Shown here piece by piece: positions 1 through 11,900 of a stretch of 64,000 nt of DNA. The DNA is from Halichondria panicea. Its lineage: Eukaryota > Porifera > Demospongiae > Suberitida > Halichondriidae. The notes under the pieces were generated by a model. The model did not search any database, was not told the origin of the DNA, and worked only from the letters and a program-made list of their open reading frames with translations. Location of the stretch: positions 6,621,182-6,685,181 of the forward strand of contig NC_087384.1 of assembly GCF_963675165.1 (NCBI RefSeq), read 5' to 3'. The first letter of the stretch is position 1. Each line of letters opens with the position of its first letter. Made by a program: the position numbers and the translations under genes.

Positions 1-638
1 TGAATAGTATGTCACAGAACACCCGCTCAGTGTAGCTTTATCTCCAGTGCAGTTGACTTCACTGATATCGTATGGAATATAGTCCTGATAACTCTGGTAT
101 AGTTCTGATAACTCCTGTTACAAAGCGTCCTGTGTAAAGGGAAAGATATTTTAGTTGAGATCTATAGCAAATTATATAGAACTGAGTTCAATGCTTAATC
201 ACTCACATCAACTAGATTTATAGCAATGGACGTATCAGTTGATAATCCTATACCAACATACCTCCTTGCTGACAAAATCCCAGCTCTCGACACACCACTC
301 GAGTCTCTTCAATCCCCCAGGTATCTTGACACGAAGTGTACCACACTGATTCAAAGCAAATGTTCACTCTCCCCTCTCTGGAGTTGGGTCCATCTGCTAA
401 CCTAACCTCTCCTTCTCTTCCAAAGCAAAAGATTGCCCTGTAATGATGCAGATATGCAAAGCTGACGTAGACTACAGAAGGATTGATGGAGGATCGATCG
501 TCTACTATTTACTTACTAGATCTACTAGACTAGGTAGCCTATGATTCCAGCTTACCTCACTACTGGACAGCAAGCAAATAGTATGACTATGAAGAAGGTT
601 GTAATTGTAATACAGCAAGGCAGCACCCTCCCAGCCAT
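1..638 (-). pseudogene. K: 5' part of a type 1 SRCR receptor gene, damaged, cut by window edge
   Basis: The ATG at 638 opens a signal peptide (MAGRVLPCCITITTFFIVIL...) nearly the same as that of gene G. Exon 1 runs about 638-556 and ends at a GTAAGC donor. Exon 2 (about 445-271) encodes the first half of an SRCR domain, with REGEVRLADGPNSREGRVNIC and a second cysteine block ending GFCQQG. Exon 3 (131 to the edge) should encode the second SRCR half. It carries a 16-base local duplication (AGTTATCAG repeated) that shifts the frame and gives an early stop. Downstream exons lie outside the window. The start codon sits inside a perfect 87-base palindrome. It may be a pseudogene, or the duplication may be an assembly error. 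Confidence 0.6.
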
Positions 639-709
639 GGTTGTTGCTTTGTGGTAGATGTGTAACTTACACATCTACCACAAAGCAACAACCATGGCTG
701 GGAGGGTGC
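623..709. repeat. Perfect 87-bp palindrome (43-bp arms, 1-nt centre)
   Basis: Bases 623-665 are the exact reverse complement of 667-709, with a single C at 666. The left arm contains the start codon and first codons of gene K. The right arm is an inverted copy of it that ends exactly where the truncated FN3 exon of pseudogene J begins. It marks a rearrangement junction. Confidence 0.95.
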
Positions 710-711
710 CA

Positions 712-2124
712 GTTGCTAGGGCTACCCCACCTCAAAATAAATGAGGTAGGGCTCAGGTTTGTTGCAGACAGCCATGGTGGAGCACTAGGGGGAGCTGTGT
801 AGACAAGAATTAAGGAAATATACTAGCCCTTTACACTCGGGGTTTGAAGGCTTACCTATGGTCACAGTGGTAGAACTGTTTAATTTGAGCTCCGACCAGC
901 CACACTGTTAGCGCTCACATAGAAAGTGTATGTTGTGAGTGTCAAGCCATTGATTGTTAAACTTGTCGATGTAGTTTGCATTTCCTGGTTATTGTAGGAT
1001 ACCCGATATCCAGTTATATAGTAGTAGTTCGTTGATGGGTGTGACCACGATATTTGAACTGATTGTGGACTCTGAATAGTTCCCCGCACAGAATTAGGTC
1101 TACCTGGAACAGCTGCAGTGTGGAGAATAAGAGTTGGATTACTGACCTGATACAATGTAATCTCCTTACACAAAGAAGTGCATCTTGAAGAGCTACTTCC
1201 AGCACTGTTGTAGCTTCAGATGCAGCATCGATAGTTGCAGCTAGTAACATCAGCAGCAGAATAAATAGTGAAATTGGTTTGTATTAAACCAGGACACCCA
1301 GGAGCTGTACAGGTGACTCTATATAGCCATCGATATTTCTGCAGCTGCTTGTACTTGGATAAGACCACGTGAGACTAAATAAGATAGAACTGAGAATACT
1401 TATTGAAGGGTTTGATAGAGAATTTGGAGCTGTGCATAGAGTATGAAATGAATTTATGATTACAGCTCTGTATAGCATGGGAACATCTAGCTAGTGAAGA
1501 CTCACTATTAACATATCGACATCCAACACAACAGCTTGTGAGCATGAACCAATAAGGGACATAACACTGCAAGAACTCAGATCACTCTCATGTCCAGTAT
1601 ACAGTCAACTTCCTTGAAATAGCTAGAATTGTACGGAGTAGATGTGATATCTGCAAACATGTAATATTATAATAAAACCGCATTAATTAACCTATATAGT
1701 CTAACTGACAACTGGGTCCACAGTAATCCAATTGTCTGCATACAACATAAGCCAGGCCTATCGAGCGGGTACAAATGCTGTACCACGTCTCAGCTCCGTT
1801 GCATACCTCTACCCTCCCAGTTGTAGGCCAGGTGTTGTCTTTTAATCTGACGTCATTTATCGTACACCCTTTGCAACTTCTAAAAAAGAAACTATGCAAA
1901 CTCAACACGAAGACAGTACAATATGCTATAGATACACTGTAACTAAGTGCATTTTACCATTAACTTAATCACCGTTTCTCTACCACGCTGAAACTAGAAC
2001 GAGCTATCAGTATAGAACTAGAACTAGCTATCAGTATAGCTATAGGCTATTGACATGAAACTGACCTTAATACTTGCCACAAGAGCAATGGTAGGAGCAC
2101 AGCCACAATCCTTTTAACCTGCAT
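712..2124 (-). pseudogene. J: truncated type 2 SRCR-FN3 receptor pseudogene
   Basis: Exon 1 (2124-2072) encodes the type 2 signal peptide MQVKRIVAVLLPLLLWQ. Exon 2 (about 1888-1715) is the first SRCR half, starting SCKGCTINDVRL. Exon 3 (about 1650-1480) is the second half and has two small indels that break the frame after EVDC. The first FN3 exon (about 1433-1164) has a 2-base insertion (GGCTATATAGAG against GGCTATAGAG in relatives) and a CGA-to-TGA stop in the CCI-SYN motif. The second FN3 exon (about 1110-858) ends early in an inserted TAA after AGRSS. The third FN3 exon is cut at 712, where it joins the palindrome. No TM or tail follows, so this is a dead 5' fragment. Confidence 0.85.
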
Positions 2125-2455
2125 TCCTAATTAGTTAGATCTATAACTCTCTCCTAATAGTTATATAACATGCATCAATTCTCTATAGCCTGGCCCAATG
2201 AACAAAATTCTTCAACTGTACTGACACACTAATATTACGATGTGTTAACGTGTTATGGTTTGCTCAGTACACGTGCACAGCAATGTTTGCAAGCGGTCTA
2301 ACAATGAAAGTTAAAATGTTGGGGTTCAGAACAACTGAACTGCACTAACACAAAATAATTATGATGCAGCTATCAAACACATGAAAAACAATAATATGAA
2401 TGTTTATAGTATGGTTCGCGCAGTACACAGCAATTTTGCACTGATATAAGTAACA

Positions 2456-2600
2456 ATGAAAGTTAAAATATTGGGGTTTTTATTTTGGCTAGAAGCTCCA
2501 AATTTGAAGCCTTGGTTGTGGTACATTGCTTCTTGTCGTCATGGAAACATCGGCTCTCATTTGCGGGACAGCATATCCAACTGGTGGATCAAGTTTAGAC
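2456..2600 (-). pseudogene. Relic of the gene C tail exon (3' end)
   Basis: This stretch resembles the end of the gene C cytoplasmic exon (30640-30790): the same order of sequence around the stop region, the 'atggaaa..atcggctctc' block and the 'gcgggacagcatatccaactggtgg' block. It lies just upstream of pseudogene J, as the C tail lies just upstream of gene D. A C-tail/D-start unit was therefore copied here and then decayed. An inverted-repeat element interrupts its right side. Confidence 0.7.
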
Positions 2601-2622
2601 TGGCGGCGACAGCCCCTTGCGT

Positions 2623-2889
2623 GCGTAGCGCGAGGGACTGGCAAACTGCCTATCAGTCACTCGTCTCAGCTGCAACGAGCATTGCAGCCTATCAGATTGC
2701 TCAACGTCATATAATTGTAACCGCACTTACACTTTAGGGGATTCAGTACATTCCATAGTAGCTAAATCTCATAGCAAAATTTAACCGCATTATCTATAAT
2801 GATATTCATGTTTGGTAGTGTCATATGATCTATACACTTCCGCTGAGACGAGTGACTTATAGGCAGTTGGCCAGTCGCTTGCGCTACGC
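2623..2889. mobile_element. Imperfect inverted-repeat element (MITE-like)
   Basis: The sequence from 2623 (gcgtagcgcgagggactggc) recurs as an imperfect reverse complement ending at 2889 (...ccagtcgcttgcgctacgc). The arms are about 48 bases and share the core CACTCGTCTCAGC. The interior is not coding. It looks like a small non-autonomous DNA transposon inserted in the C-tail relic; the target duplication is not clear. Confidence 0.6.
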
Positions 2890-2996
2890 AGTAAACATAA
2901 ACAATATACACTATCACATACTACCAAGGGCGATTGACCGCCGAAACTACACTACTGTGTCTCTATGCAATGTCAATGACTGATAAGGGTTCTCCT

Positions 2997-3872
2997 CAGG
3001 GGCGGATCCAGAGGTAGTTCGTTGGGTTCGTACGAACTACCCTTCCACTAAGTTGATACTTTATATTACACCTGGCTAGCTAGCTTACTGTCATGACAAT
3101 AGGGTACAAAGTTCTCTCTGCATAATGTGAGGGTGGGGCTGGTACTCTCTGCATAATATGAGGGTGGGGCTGGCTATATTGACTCATCCAGCAATGGTCG
3201 CAGTGATAATTGAGCCTGGCCATGAATCCTAACAAAAGGTTTAGATTGCAACCCTCCATTGACTCCTGGTTAAAGTTTCAGGTAAGGGAGAGTTCATGGC
3301 ACTGCATACTGAATGATAGACACTGTATAGATTAATTATAATTGCTATAATAATTATATTGACTAATATAATATAATCTAGATGATCTACAGCCAGTCTC
3401 CTCTTCAAGAGAACCACCAGCCACCACCGTCTCTTCTCCAGTCATCAACGTCTCTCCTCCAGCCACCACCGTCTCTCCTCCAGTCACAACCATCTCTCCT
3501 CCAGTCACAACTATCTCTCCACTGGAACCACCAGCCACCTCCATCACCCCTCCATGTTCATCGAAGCAAGCAACGAGATCTTCCGCTGAGGATCAGCCAA
3601 TGGAGCTCTCCTGAAAGAGAAGAAAGTGCAATCACTATCCCAGAGCATGAGAATGGCTTTGCCTTGTGTTCTTTCAGATATTATATAATTTATGTTTTTG
3701 TATAATGTTTTTGTTGAAGGGAATGTGGTTAATTAATGGGCGTGGCATGTAAAAGGGGGCGTGGTCAGCCAAAAATTTCGGCGCTATGCGCCGAGTAACA
3801 CTTCTTCTTGTCCACGCTTCGCGCGGCCAAGAAGTAAGAACCCCCCTTCCCTAAATCCTGGATCCGCCCCTG
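2997..3872 (+). mobile_element. Inverted-repeat DNA transposon (hAT-like) carrying a transposase remnant
   Basis: The ends are perfect 15-bp inverted repeats, CAGGGGCGGATCCAG at 2997 and CTGGATCCGCCCCTG at 3858-3872. They are flanked by CTCCT on both sides, a probable 5-bp target duplication; intact paralogues read through uninterrupted here. Inside, on the plus strand, an ATG at 3222 gives MNPNKRFRLQPSIDSWLKFQ followed by a good donor (3282) and an acceptor near 3381-3391. It leads into a Pro/Ser/Thr-rich 15-base repeat segment that runs to a stop. That resembles the N-terminus of a transposase with the catalytic part deleted. The superfamily assignment rests on the CAG...CTG termini only. 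Confidence 0.75.
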
Positions 3873-6100
3873 CTCCTCCTGCTTCCTCACCAATGCTTGA
3901 TAGTGGCCCTCCTCCGAGGTACTCTCTGACTGCATTACAAAACTAGTCTGTCCACGACTAATGCATGTAGATATCGGCTGATAATCGCTAGGCTCTTCAC
4001 GCTTCATCAATGGCTGGTAGTGGCCTTCAGAATTGTTAGGGACAGTCTCAATATTCTCACCATCTTTGCTAGCACCGACTGTCACCATCTCGTACACACT
4101 TTGTTCTGCTCTCTTGGTAATGGTTCTCAGAATCAGTCGCAAATTGTATCTCTTTAGTCTGAAATGCATTTCCCTAGAGTCTCCTTTTGATCTATTTGAA
4201 GTGAGAGTTTGATAAACATCGGAGTTGTCTTGGCAACTCTCTTCGTAACGTCTTGGTGGAATCAACGGCTGGTAGATCTTTTCTTCGTCCTCTAGGTCTG
4301 GTTCGTCCTTCCTCCTCACCTCGAGGCTTTGTACGAATTCGTTGTCCAGCAGGTATGATCGAGGTGGGACTGCAGGCTCATCATCGCTCCTTTGTGAGCC
4401 TACACTGACTTGATCCATGATGGCGGTTCTTGAGGGAATGGCTGGTTGACCATCAAAATTCTCGACCATGAAGTCATCATCTTCAAGATAGCGTCTCGTG
4501 GGAATGGAAGGAATTGTTTTTGCTTTTTGTTCAGTTGTGTTCAGTTTCTGCTCATTTGTAGACTGATGCTCGTTTTTAGTACCAGAGTGGTGTCTGCAGC
4601 AATAAAAACAATTTTAAATTAAAATAGCAAAATGAAAATGGATGCACTTACTTTGCGTTGTCTTTTATCTGTCTTTTCTTTCTCCGACACAAACAAATTA
4701 CGATCAAGAAAGCATTTGAAATCACTACCACTAACGCAAATGCTCCACATCCTATCAATATTCCGTACTTTACACCTGTTTGTAAAAGTACACAATGTAA
4801 CGTTGGCTATATATAGTACTCACCTATTGCCGTAGTAACAGGTCCGTACACAGTGTGGGGCCCTTCCCCAGCAGCTGTCACGGCCGATAACTGAAACCAG
4901 AAAGTAGTGAATTCTTCTAGAGATTCTATAGTTGTCATGACACCCACTTCTGGCATTCTAGCGATAACAATATTGTCAGCATTCAGAATATACATATTGT
5001 ATCTGGTAATGATCCCGTTCTGATCTTCAAGGGGAGGTGGGCTCCAGAACAGCTGCACTGAGGAGTCACGCAATGATCCATGCCGTACATTCTGTGGAGG
5101 GCCACTTGGTCCTGTTACAGGTGCAGAATGGAATTAACAGCATGCGCTGTAACAATATTCATTTCACTAATATGTAGGCAAGGGAATCTAAGTTTAAATA
5201 AGGCTATAATGGGAAACAAGGGTTCTACAAATTAATGTACTCAAGGGCTTATAAGAGAAGAGGGCATGCAACTCACTACTACCCTACGTAATCACCATAC
5301 TTCATATCAGAGGCAGGATCTATATCCTATAAATAGAAACCAGTAGTGTGCAAAAGTCAAGCATTCCGCCCAATTGGAATAAATCCTTGACGTAATGTAG
5401 ATCTAGTAAACACATTTCTTCCTAGCAATAATCAGCACTGACACCATGCACTTACTGTCCTCTGGCATTTGGAAGGGTGGTAGTGACTGGCTGTATGGAC
5501 CCCTAGCAACAGTGTACGCTGCCACAGTCCAGCTGTACCTATAGTGTGGGTGTAAGGATAACTCCAAGCTTGTTCCGATTGCTTTGGCTTTGTGATCCTC
5601 GCACTGTCCCTCTGGTTCAATCTGACACACCCTCACTTCATAGTGGCGAATGATTCCATTCCTCTGGTAGTAGGGAGGTTCAATCCAGGAGAGCAATACA
5701 GCAGTGGAGTTAAGTGCACGTTGACGGACATTTGCAGGAGACCCAGAAGGGGCTATATAAACAAATGCTAATATTAGGAGTGCATGAATACACACCTGGT
5801 TCTGTGAATGAACAGCATGCACCGTGACACTACATAATGTCATACATACACTACCGTATAGCAGGTAATTTTCGTGGGGTAAAAAATTCGTTTATCTGGA
5901 AAACGATGGTTTTCGTGAGTAAAAATTTCGTTTAGTCTCGTTACTTGTACTGCATTCATACGTTCCGGTAAGCCACGCCTACATTAACATTTCGTGGAGG
6001 TCAGCTTACCCACGAAAATAACGAATTTTTTACCCCACGAAAATTACCTGCTATATGGTATTTAAATCTATTTTGGCTCATAGTAATGGTACCGTAGGCA
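3873..6100. repeat. Segmental duplication, copy 1 (pairs with 20017-22250)
   Basis: Corresponding positions keep an almost constant offset of 16144 bases across FN3-5, FN3-6, TM and most tail sequence, including introns. Only scattered substitutions and a few small indels are seen. Confidence 0.9.
5852..6060. mobile_element. MITE with taccgtatagc-type terminal inverted repeats
   Basis: The left end (taccgtatagcaggtaattt, then tcgtggggtaaaaaattcg) is mirrored at the right end (cgaattttttaccccacga, then aaattacctgctatatggta). The interior is AT-rich and non-coding. It lies in an intron of pseudogene I. A matching copy is at 21996-22203 and a lone end is at about 19803-19833. Confidence 0.85.
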
Positions 6101-7807
6101 CATGCAATGGCCAATCTAGTAAATAAATAAAGGTATGCTGTGATAATGGGGAAATAAGGTATTACATTCCTTCTGTAATAATTAGCATTGACATCACTTA
6201 CTGTCCTCGCATTTGGAAGGGTGGTAGTGACTGGCTGTATGGACCCCTAGCAACAGTGTAGGCTGCCACAGTCCAGCTGTACCTATAGTGTGGGTGTAAG
6301 GTGGATAACTCCAAGGTTGTTCCAGTTGCTTGGTGATCCTCGCACTGTCCCTCTGGTTCAATCTGACACACCCTCACTTCATAGTGGCGAATGATTCCAT
6401 TCCTCTGCTGGTATGGAAGTTCAGTCCAGGAAAGCATTATGACAGTGGGGTTAAGTACTCGATGATGGAGATTTACAGGAGACCCAGAAGGAGCTATATA
6501 AAAAATTAATTGATGAAAAAATTAATAACAATAACAAATGTACTCACCTCCTTCCAGTGTACGCTTATTAACGCAAGTGGTGCTTTCCCCAGCATTGTTC
6601 ACAGCTGACACACAACATCGATACATAGTATTTGGCTGCAAAGAACTAACTGTGTATGACACAATATTTAAGTTCAGTGTTGCTATTATTTGTGCTCCAG
6701 TGTTGCTGTAGGAGGTCTCGTCGCAGCTGATAGTGAAGCTATATGGGTGACCGTACGTGTTGCTAGGCCTACCCCAGTTCAAAATAAATGAGGTAGGGCT
6801 CAGATTTGTTGCAGACAGTTGTAGTGGAGCACTAGGGGGAGCTGTACAGACAATAATTAATGAATGTGCAAGGAGGGGTTTGAAGGTTTACCTATGGTCA
6901 CAGTGGTAGAACGGCTTTGACTCCGACCAGCCACACTGTTAGCGCTCACACTGAAAGTGTACGTTGTGAGTGTCAAGCCATTGATTGTTAAACTTGTTGA
7001 TGTAGTATGCATTTCCTGGTTATTGTAGGATACCCGATATCCAGTGATATGCTGGTAGTTCGTTGATGGGCGTGACCACGATATTTGGACTGACTGTGGA
7101 CTCAGAACCGTTCCCCGCACAGAATTGGGTGTACCTGGAACAGCTGCAGTAGTGTGGAGAATAAGAGTTGGGAGTTAACACTGACATGATACAATGTAAT
7201 CTCCTTACGCAAAGAGGTGCATGTTGAAGAGCTACTTCCAGCATTGTTGTAGCTGTTAATGCAGCATAAATAGTTGCAGCTAGTAACACCACCAGCAGAT
7301 TAAGGGTGAGAGTGGTTTGTGTTGTTGATGCTACACTCAAACTGGAACACCCAGAAGCTGTACAAGTGACTCTATAGCCATCGATACTTCTGCAGTTGCT
7401 TGTACTACTTGGACGAGACCATCTGAGTCTAATTGAGGTGGAACTGAGAATACTTATTGAAGGGCTTGTTGGAGAAAGTGGAGCTGTGCATGGGGTATGA
7501 AAGGAAGTTATGATTGCAGCTATACAGCATGGGAGCATCTTAAGACTCACTATTAAAATTTTGGCAGTCAACAACAACAGCTTGTGAGCATGAACCAGTG
7601 GGAGGAGTCGTAATACTGCAAGAACTCAGATCACTCTCGTGTCCAGCACAGTCAACTTCCTTGTAATAGTTAGAACTGTACGAAGTAGACGTGGTACCTG
7701 CAAACATGTATAATTTAGATCTATAATAAATATATAGTGTGAACAGACCACAAAACCACAACACACTTGAGAGTCACCGCCTACTGCTATGAAGTGCAGT
7801 GTATTAT

Positions 7808-8274
7808 CAGAGGAGGTTGGCCACGCGTCATCAATCATGTGACATTCCTAAGGTCTCTGCTCACGTTACCATAGATACCGAATAACTGTGTGATAAAAAG
7901 TTATGGATATTCTTGCTTTGCTGACTTGTAACACCGGACTAGCTGTGTCTGTTGTCTGGCCGGACCAAGATTAGCTAGACTATAGGGTAGAGTATAGTTC
8001 AGCGGTGCTGTATGCAGCTTGCATTGTACTGGCTGGCAAGAATCTAGTAAACACTGTATGCACTGATAACTCGCCAGAATAGAGGGGATCGCTGGGGATC
8101 GGGTTGGTTAATGAATACTTTATATTCAAAGTAGCCAGAGAGATACATAAATGTTGCCTTCAGTCTCCAATGACCGTGCAACACCAGCTAGAAGTTTACA
8201 TAGAAAATCCTTGTCAATTTCTGCGCCAGCTCAGCAAAAAAAGTGATGCACGTGATCGTGTCCAACCTCCTCTG
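7808..8274. mobile_element. 467-bp non-autonomous DNA transposon with 9-bp target duplication and an empty site
   Basis: The ends are inverted repeats CAGAGGAGGTTGG and CCAACCTCCTCTG. Both sides are flanked by GTGTATTAT (7799-7807 and 8275-8283). The homologous stretch at about 26031-26110 reads straight through a single GTGTATTAT, which is the pre-insertion site. The interior has no meaningful coding sequence. A 9-bp duplication fits Mutator-like elements; the CAG...CTG ends would also suit hAT with one chance extra match. Confidence 0.85.
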
Positions 8275-8282
8275 GTGTATTA

Positions 8283-8640
8283 TGGCAATTAAAACTGGCA
8301 AATATGCATACATGAAAAAGTTATTATGTTCTTGTCTTTTTGTTTTTACTTTATTTGATTGTTCGTTGTTTACAGGACGACCTGCATTAAAACGCATTTC
8401 CTGCCCAAATAAAAAGTTTTCTAGGATAGATAGGTTTCTATGCAGCAAATGACTTTCAGAGCATGACATTATTAACATACAAAGTACACAACCACAAAGA
8501 ATGAATATTGACATAAAGAGCACTTGTTGCCTTTTGATCTCTGAGATCAAAGGAATAGCAGTGCCAGTATATGGGATAATGTAGAACCAATATGGTATAT
8601 TGCAAGTGACCTTTAATCCAATAAGCCACACCTATTCTCT
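8283..8640. repeat. Duplicated 3' flank of type 2 tails (pairs with about 26100-26460)
   Basis: The sequence downstream of the H tail matches that downstream of the D tail, for example the 'caaatatgcatacatgaaaaagttatt' stretch and the 'gcacttgttgccttttgatctctgagatcaaagg' stretch. Indels are small. No gene is seen in 8283-8949. Confidence 0.85.
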
Positions 8641-8949
8641 CCCTAGTTAAGATCTAGGACCACCCTCCACCCAATACTTCAAATTATTGGTTTTATAGTG
8701 CACACTGAATGAGACATTTGTGGTTCCTGTGGTAAATGTACTAGACAGCATATGCGTGGTTTCGATGCACGTATATTTAACAATATTGTAATTCCAGCCA
8801 CCAAAAACAGAACAAAACTACCAAATTATTATTCATATCTATGTAGCAAGTGGGGTCTATGCTGGTTTCTATATGCAGCAAATGACTTTCAAGGCAACAA
8901 ATTAGTTATGTAATAACTAAACTTAAACAAACAATACAATACACCAAGA

Positions 8950-11900
8950 CTACTCTCTTGAATACACCCATGCTACACTAGTGTCTCTATGCAATGTCAA
9001 TGACTGGTAAGTGTTCTCCTCCTGCTTCCTCACCAATGCTTGGTAGTAGCCCTCCTCCGAGTTACTCTCTGACTGCATTACAAAACTGTTTGTTAAAGTC
9101 TGTCCATGACCACTAATGCATGTAGATATCGGCTGATAATTGCTAGGCTCTTCACGCTTCATCAGTGGCTGGTAGTGGCCTTCAGAATTGTTTGAAACAG
9201 TCTCAATATTCTTATTCTCACCATCTTTGCTACCACCGACTGTCACTATATCGTACACACTTTGTTCCGCTCTCTTCACCAACGGCTGGTAATGGCTCTC
9301 AGAATCTACCGTAAATCGTGTCTCTTCACTCAGTATGGTAAAGTCACTTTTCGATCTGTTTGATGTGAGGGCTTGATCCTGCTGCAGGCTCATCAGCGCT
9401 TCTTTGCGGACTTGCACTGACTTGATCCATGATGGTGGTTCTTGAGGGAATGGCTGGTTGACCATCGAAATTCCCGACCATGAAGTCATCATCTTTAAGA
9501 TAGCGTCTCGTAGAAATGGGAGGAGTTTCTGTGTTCTTTGCATTTTTAAACAAATTCTTCATCCTTTGTAAGGTAAACCTCTTTTTTGGCTTGTTTTTTT
9601 GTTGGGGTTTATTTCCGTATAATACTGCTAATGTGTTCACTTTCTGTTTCTGTTCGGATGTGCTCAATGTCTGTTCATTTGCGTTCCCTTTTTGTTTGTT
9701 TGTAGACTGATGCTCGTTTATAGTACCAGAGAGATTTCTGCAGTAATTAATTAAAATAGCCAAATAAAATGAATGCACTTACTTTGTGTTGGCTTTTCTC
9801 TGTCTTCTCTTTCTCCAACACAAACACAGTACGATCATAACCACTACAGCTATTGCTAACGCTCCACATGATATAATCGTTCCGTACTTTACACCTGTTT
9901 GTAAATGTATATACACATTGTTGCATTTTGAGTGGGCAGATCAAAGGAAACACTGTGCCAATATCTGCCATATGGCACAGGTCAAGCCTTGAACTGTGCC
10001 ACTATGTAGATACTGGCATAGTATGGCTGAAGTTTACCTAAAGCCCACCCTTCACCCAGTAACCTGAAACGGTCCCTTTTATAGTATAACACTGTTAAAC
10101 AGATTCAGTGCCATTGGCTGGTTGTGGTTGGGACCACTCCAGTTGGATGGACTTAAATGTGAGCTCAGTGACATTGACAACCAGAGGGGCAGTAGGGAGA
10201 TCTGGGATTATTATAGTGTACCAACAATTATTGCATAATGTTAGCACACATGGAATACCTGGAGCAGTTGTAGCATTCACGCAACTTGTACCAGAGAACT
10301 CTCACTGTGACACAGCATTCGTATCATCTTGTGAACACACTCAGTCCAGTAATGTTAACAGCAGTTTCTGTGATGCTGTATATACATCTAGAGCTGACTC
10401 TTCTAGGTCCATTTTGTGTCTCACACACCACATAATATTCACCAATGATTTGCTCTGGTTCTAGCCACTCAATCAGCATTGATGTTTGTGAAGGCTTGAC
10501 TGTCACGTTTCTTGGAGGGCTGGGGGTTAGCTTTAATTTAATAATAATAAAAAGGAATCTCACAAGAAATAAAGAGCACTCACGTCCTCTTATATAGCTA
10601 GCAGGACCTACTCCGGCACTGTTGTTACCAGAAACACGGCAATAGAAGAAACAAGAATTGAAATTATCATCATCAAAAGGATCGTGGAATGTCACAAATC
10701 TATAGCAATGGACGTATCAATTCGACCATAATTATGATTGTCATGTCTACTTCCTTGCTGACAAAATCCCATTATTCGTGAACACACTCAGTCCAGTAAT
10801 GTTAACAGCAGTTTGGGTGATGCTGTATATATGTCTAGAGCTGACTCTAGGTCTAGTCTGTGTCCCACACACCACATAATAAGCATCGAAAAGCCCATAG
10901 ACTTGCTCTGGCTCTAGCCACTCAATCAGCAGTGACGTTTGTGACGGCTGGACTGTCAAATTTCGTGGAGGGGTGGGGATAGCTGTATAAAAATGAAAAT
11001 TTAATTGCATATACATGACGTTATAATACACTCACGTCCCTCCACACAGTTTTGAGGACCTTGTCCAGCATTGTTGTTGCCCGAAACACAGCAAGAAAAG
11101 GTGCACGAATCGAAAATACTATACCTAGAAGTGTATTGTATTGTTGCATTTAAAGAGTGAACTGTTATTTCCGTGAAGTAGAAATAGCAATGATCGTAAC
11201 AGAATATTCTGTACTCATCCACATCAGTGCAGTTGCTCATGTCTGGAGGTGACCAGGTCACTTGAATGGAGTACGGATTAAGATTAACGCCAGTGATCTC
11301 CACATTTGTTGGGATGTTTGGAACTAATGGAAAAGGAACATGATGAGATTTGGGTTAATGGATGTATTTTAACACATGACTTACTTGAATAACAAGACAC
11401 TCCGGCCCCCACGAAAGTATCACAGTTACTTGACGGGTAGATCACAGAACAGTTGCTCAGTGTGGCTTCATCTCCAGTGCAGTTGACTTCACTGATATCG
11501 TATGGAATATAGCGCTGATAGCTCTGACCTGTTACTAAGCTTCCTGTGTAATGCAAGTGCAAGATATAAAATCTATGTATAATAATCGTGTACACTAGAA
11601 TTCAATGCTCATAAATCTATAGCAATGGACGTATCAATTCAACCATAATTATGATTGTCATACCAACATACCTCCTTGCTGACAAAACCCCAGCTCTCGA
11701 CACACCACTCGTGTCTCTTCAATCTCCCAGATGTCTTGATATGGAGTGTACCAGCGTCTATTCACACAAATATCCACTCTCCCCTCTCTGGAGCTGGGTC
11801 CATCTGCTAACCTAACTTTTCCTTCTCTTCCAAAGCAATAGTATCCCCTGTGATGATGCAGATATGCAAAGCTGACGTAAACTACATAAGGAGGAGGATC

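Larger units (their letters stand above)
2947..7697 (-). pseudogene. I: 5'-truncated type 2 SRCR-FN3-TM receptor pseudogene with transposon in tail
   Basis: No signal peptide or first SRCR exon is present; homology to gene E stops just upstream of 7697. Exons, in order: second SRCR half (7697-7555); six FN3 exons (about 7481-7207, 7147-6892, 6842-6549, 6494-6201, 5754-5458, 5111-4825); TM (about 4776-4652); tail (about 4596-2947). Lesions against E and D: one base lost in FN3-1 (AATCTGCT for AATTCTGCT); two bases lost at the end of FN3-4 (ATGCGAGG for ATGCCAGAGG); in the tail a 1-base plus an 11-base deletion that together restore frame but erase one YQPL motif; and an 876-bp element after the ALVRKQEE codons. 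The true tail end (ENPYQSLTLHRDTVV, stop) survives beyond it at 2996-2947. From about 3880 to 6100 it is almost identical to gene E. Confidence 0.85.

Noticed and set aside
2456-2737. 93-codon plus-strand open frame
   Set aside because: It crosses the C-tail relic (antisense) and an inverted-repeat element, so it is not a unit.
5852-6060. Promoter or replication origin suggested by the strong inverted repeat
   Set aside because: A second copy in another intron with the same ends shows it is a MITE.
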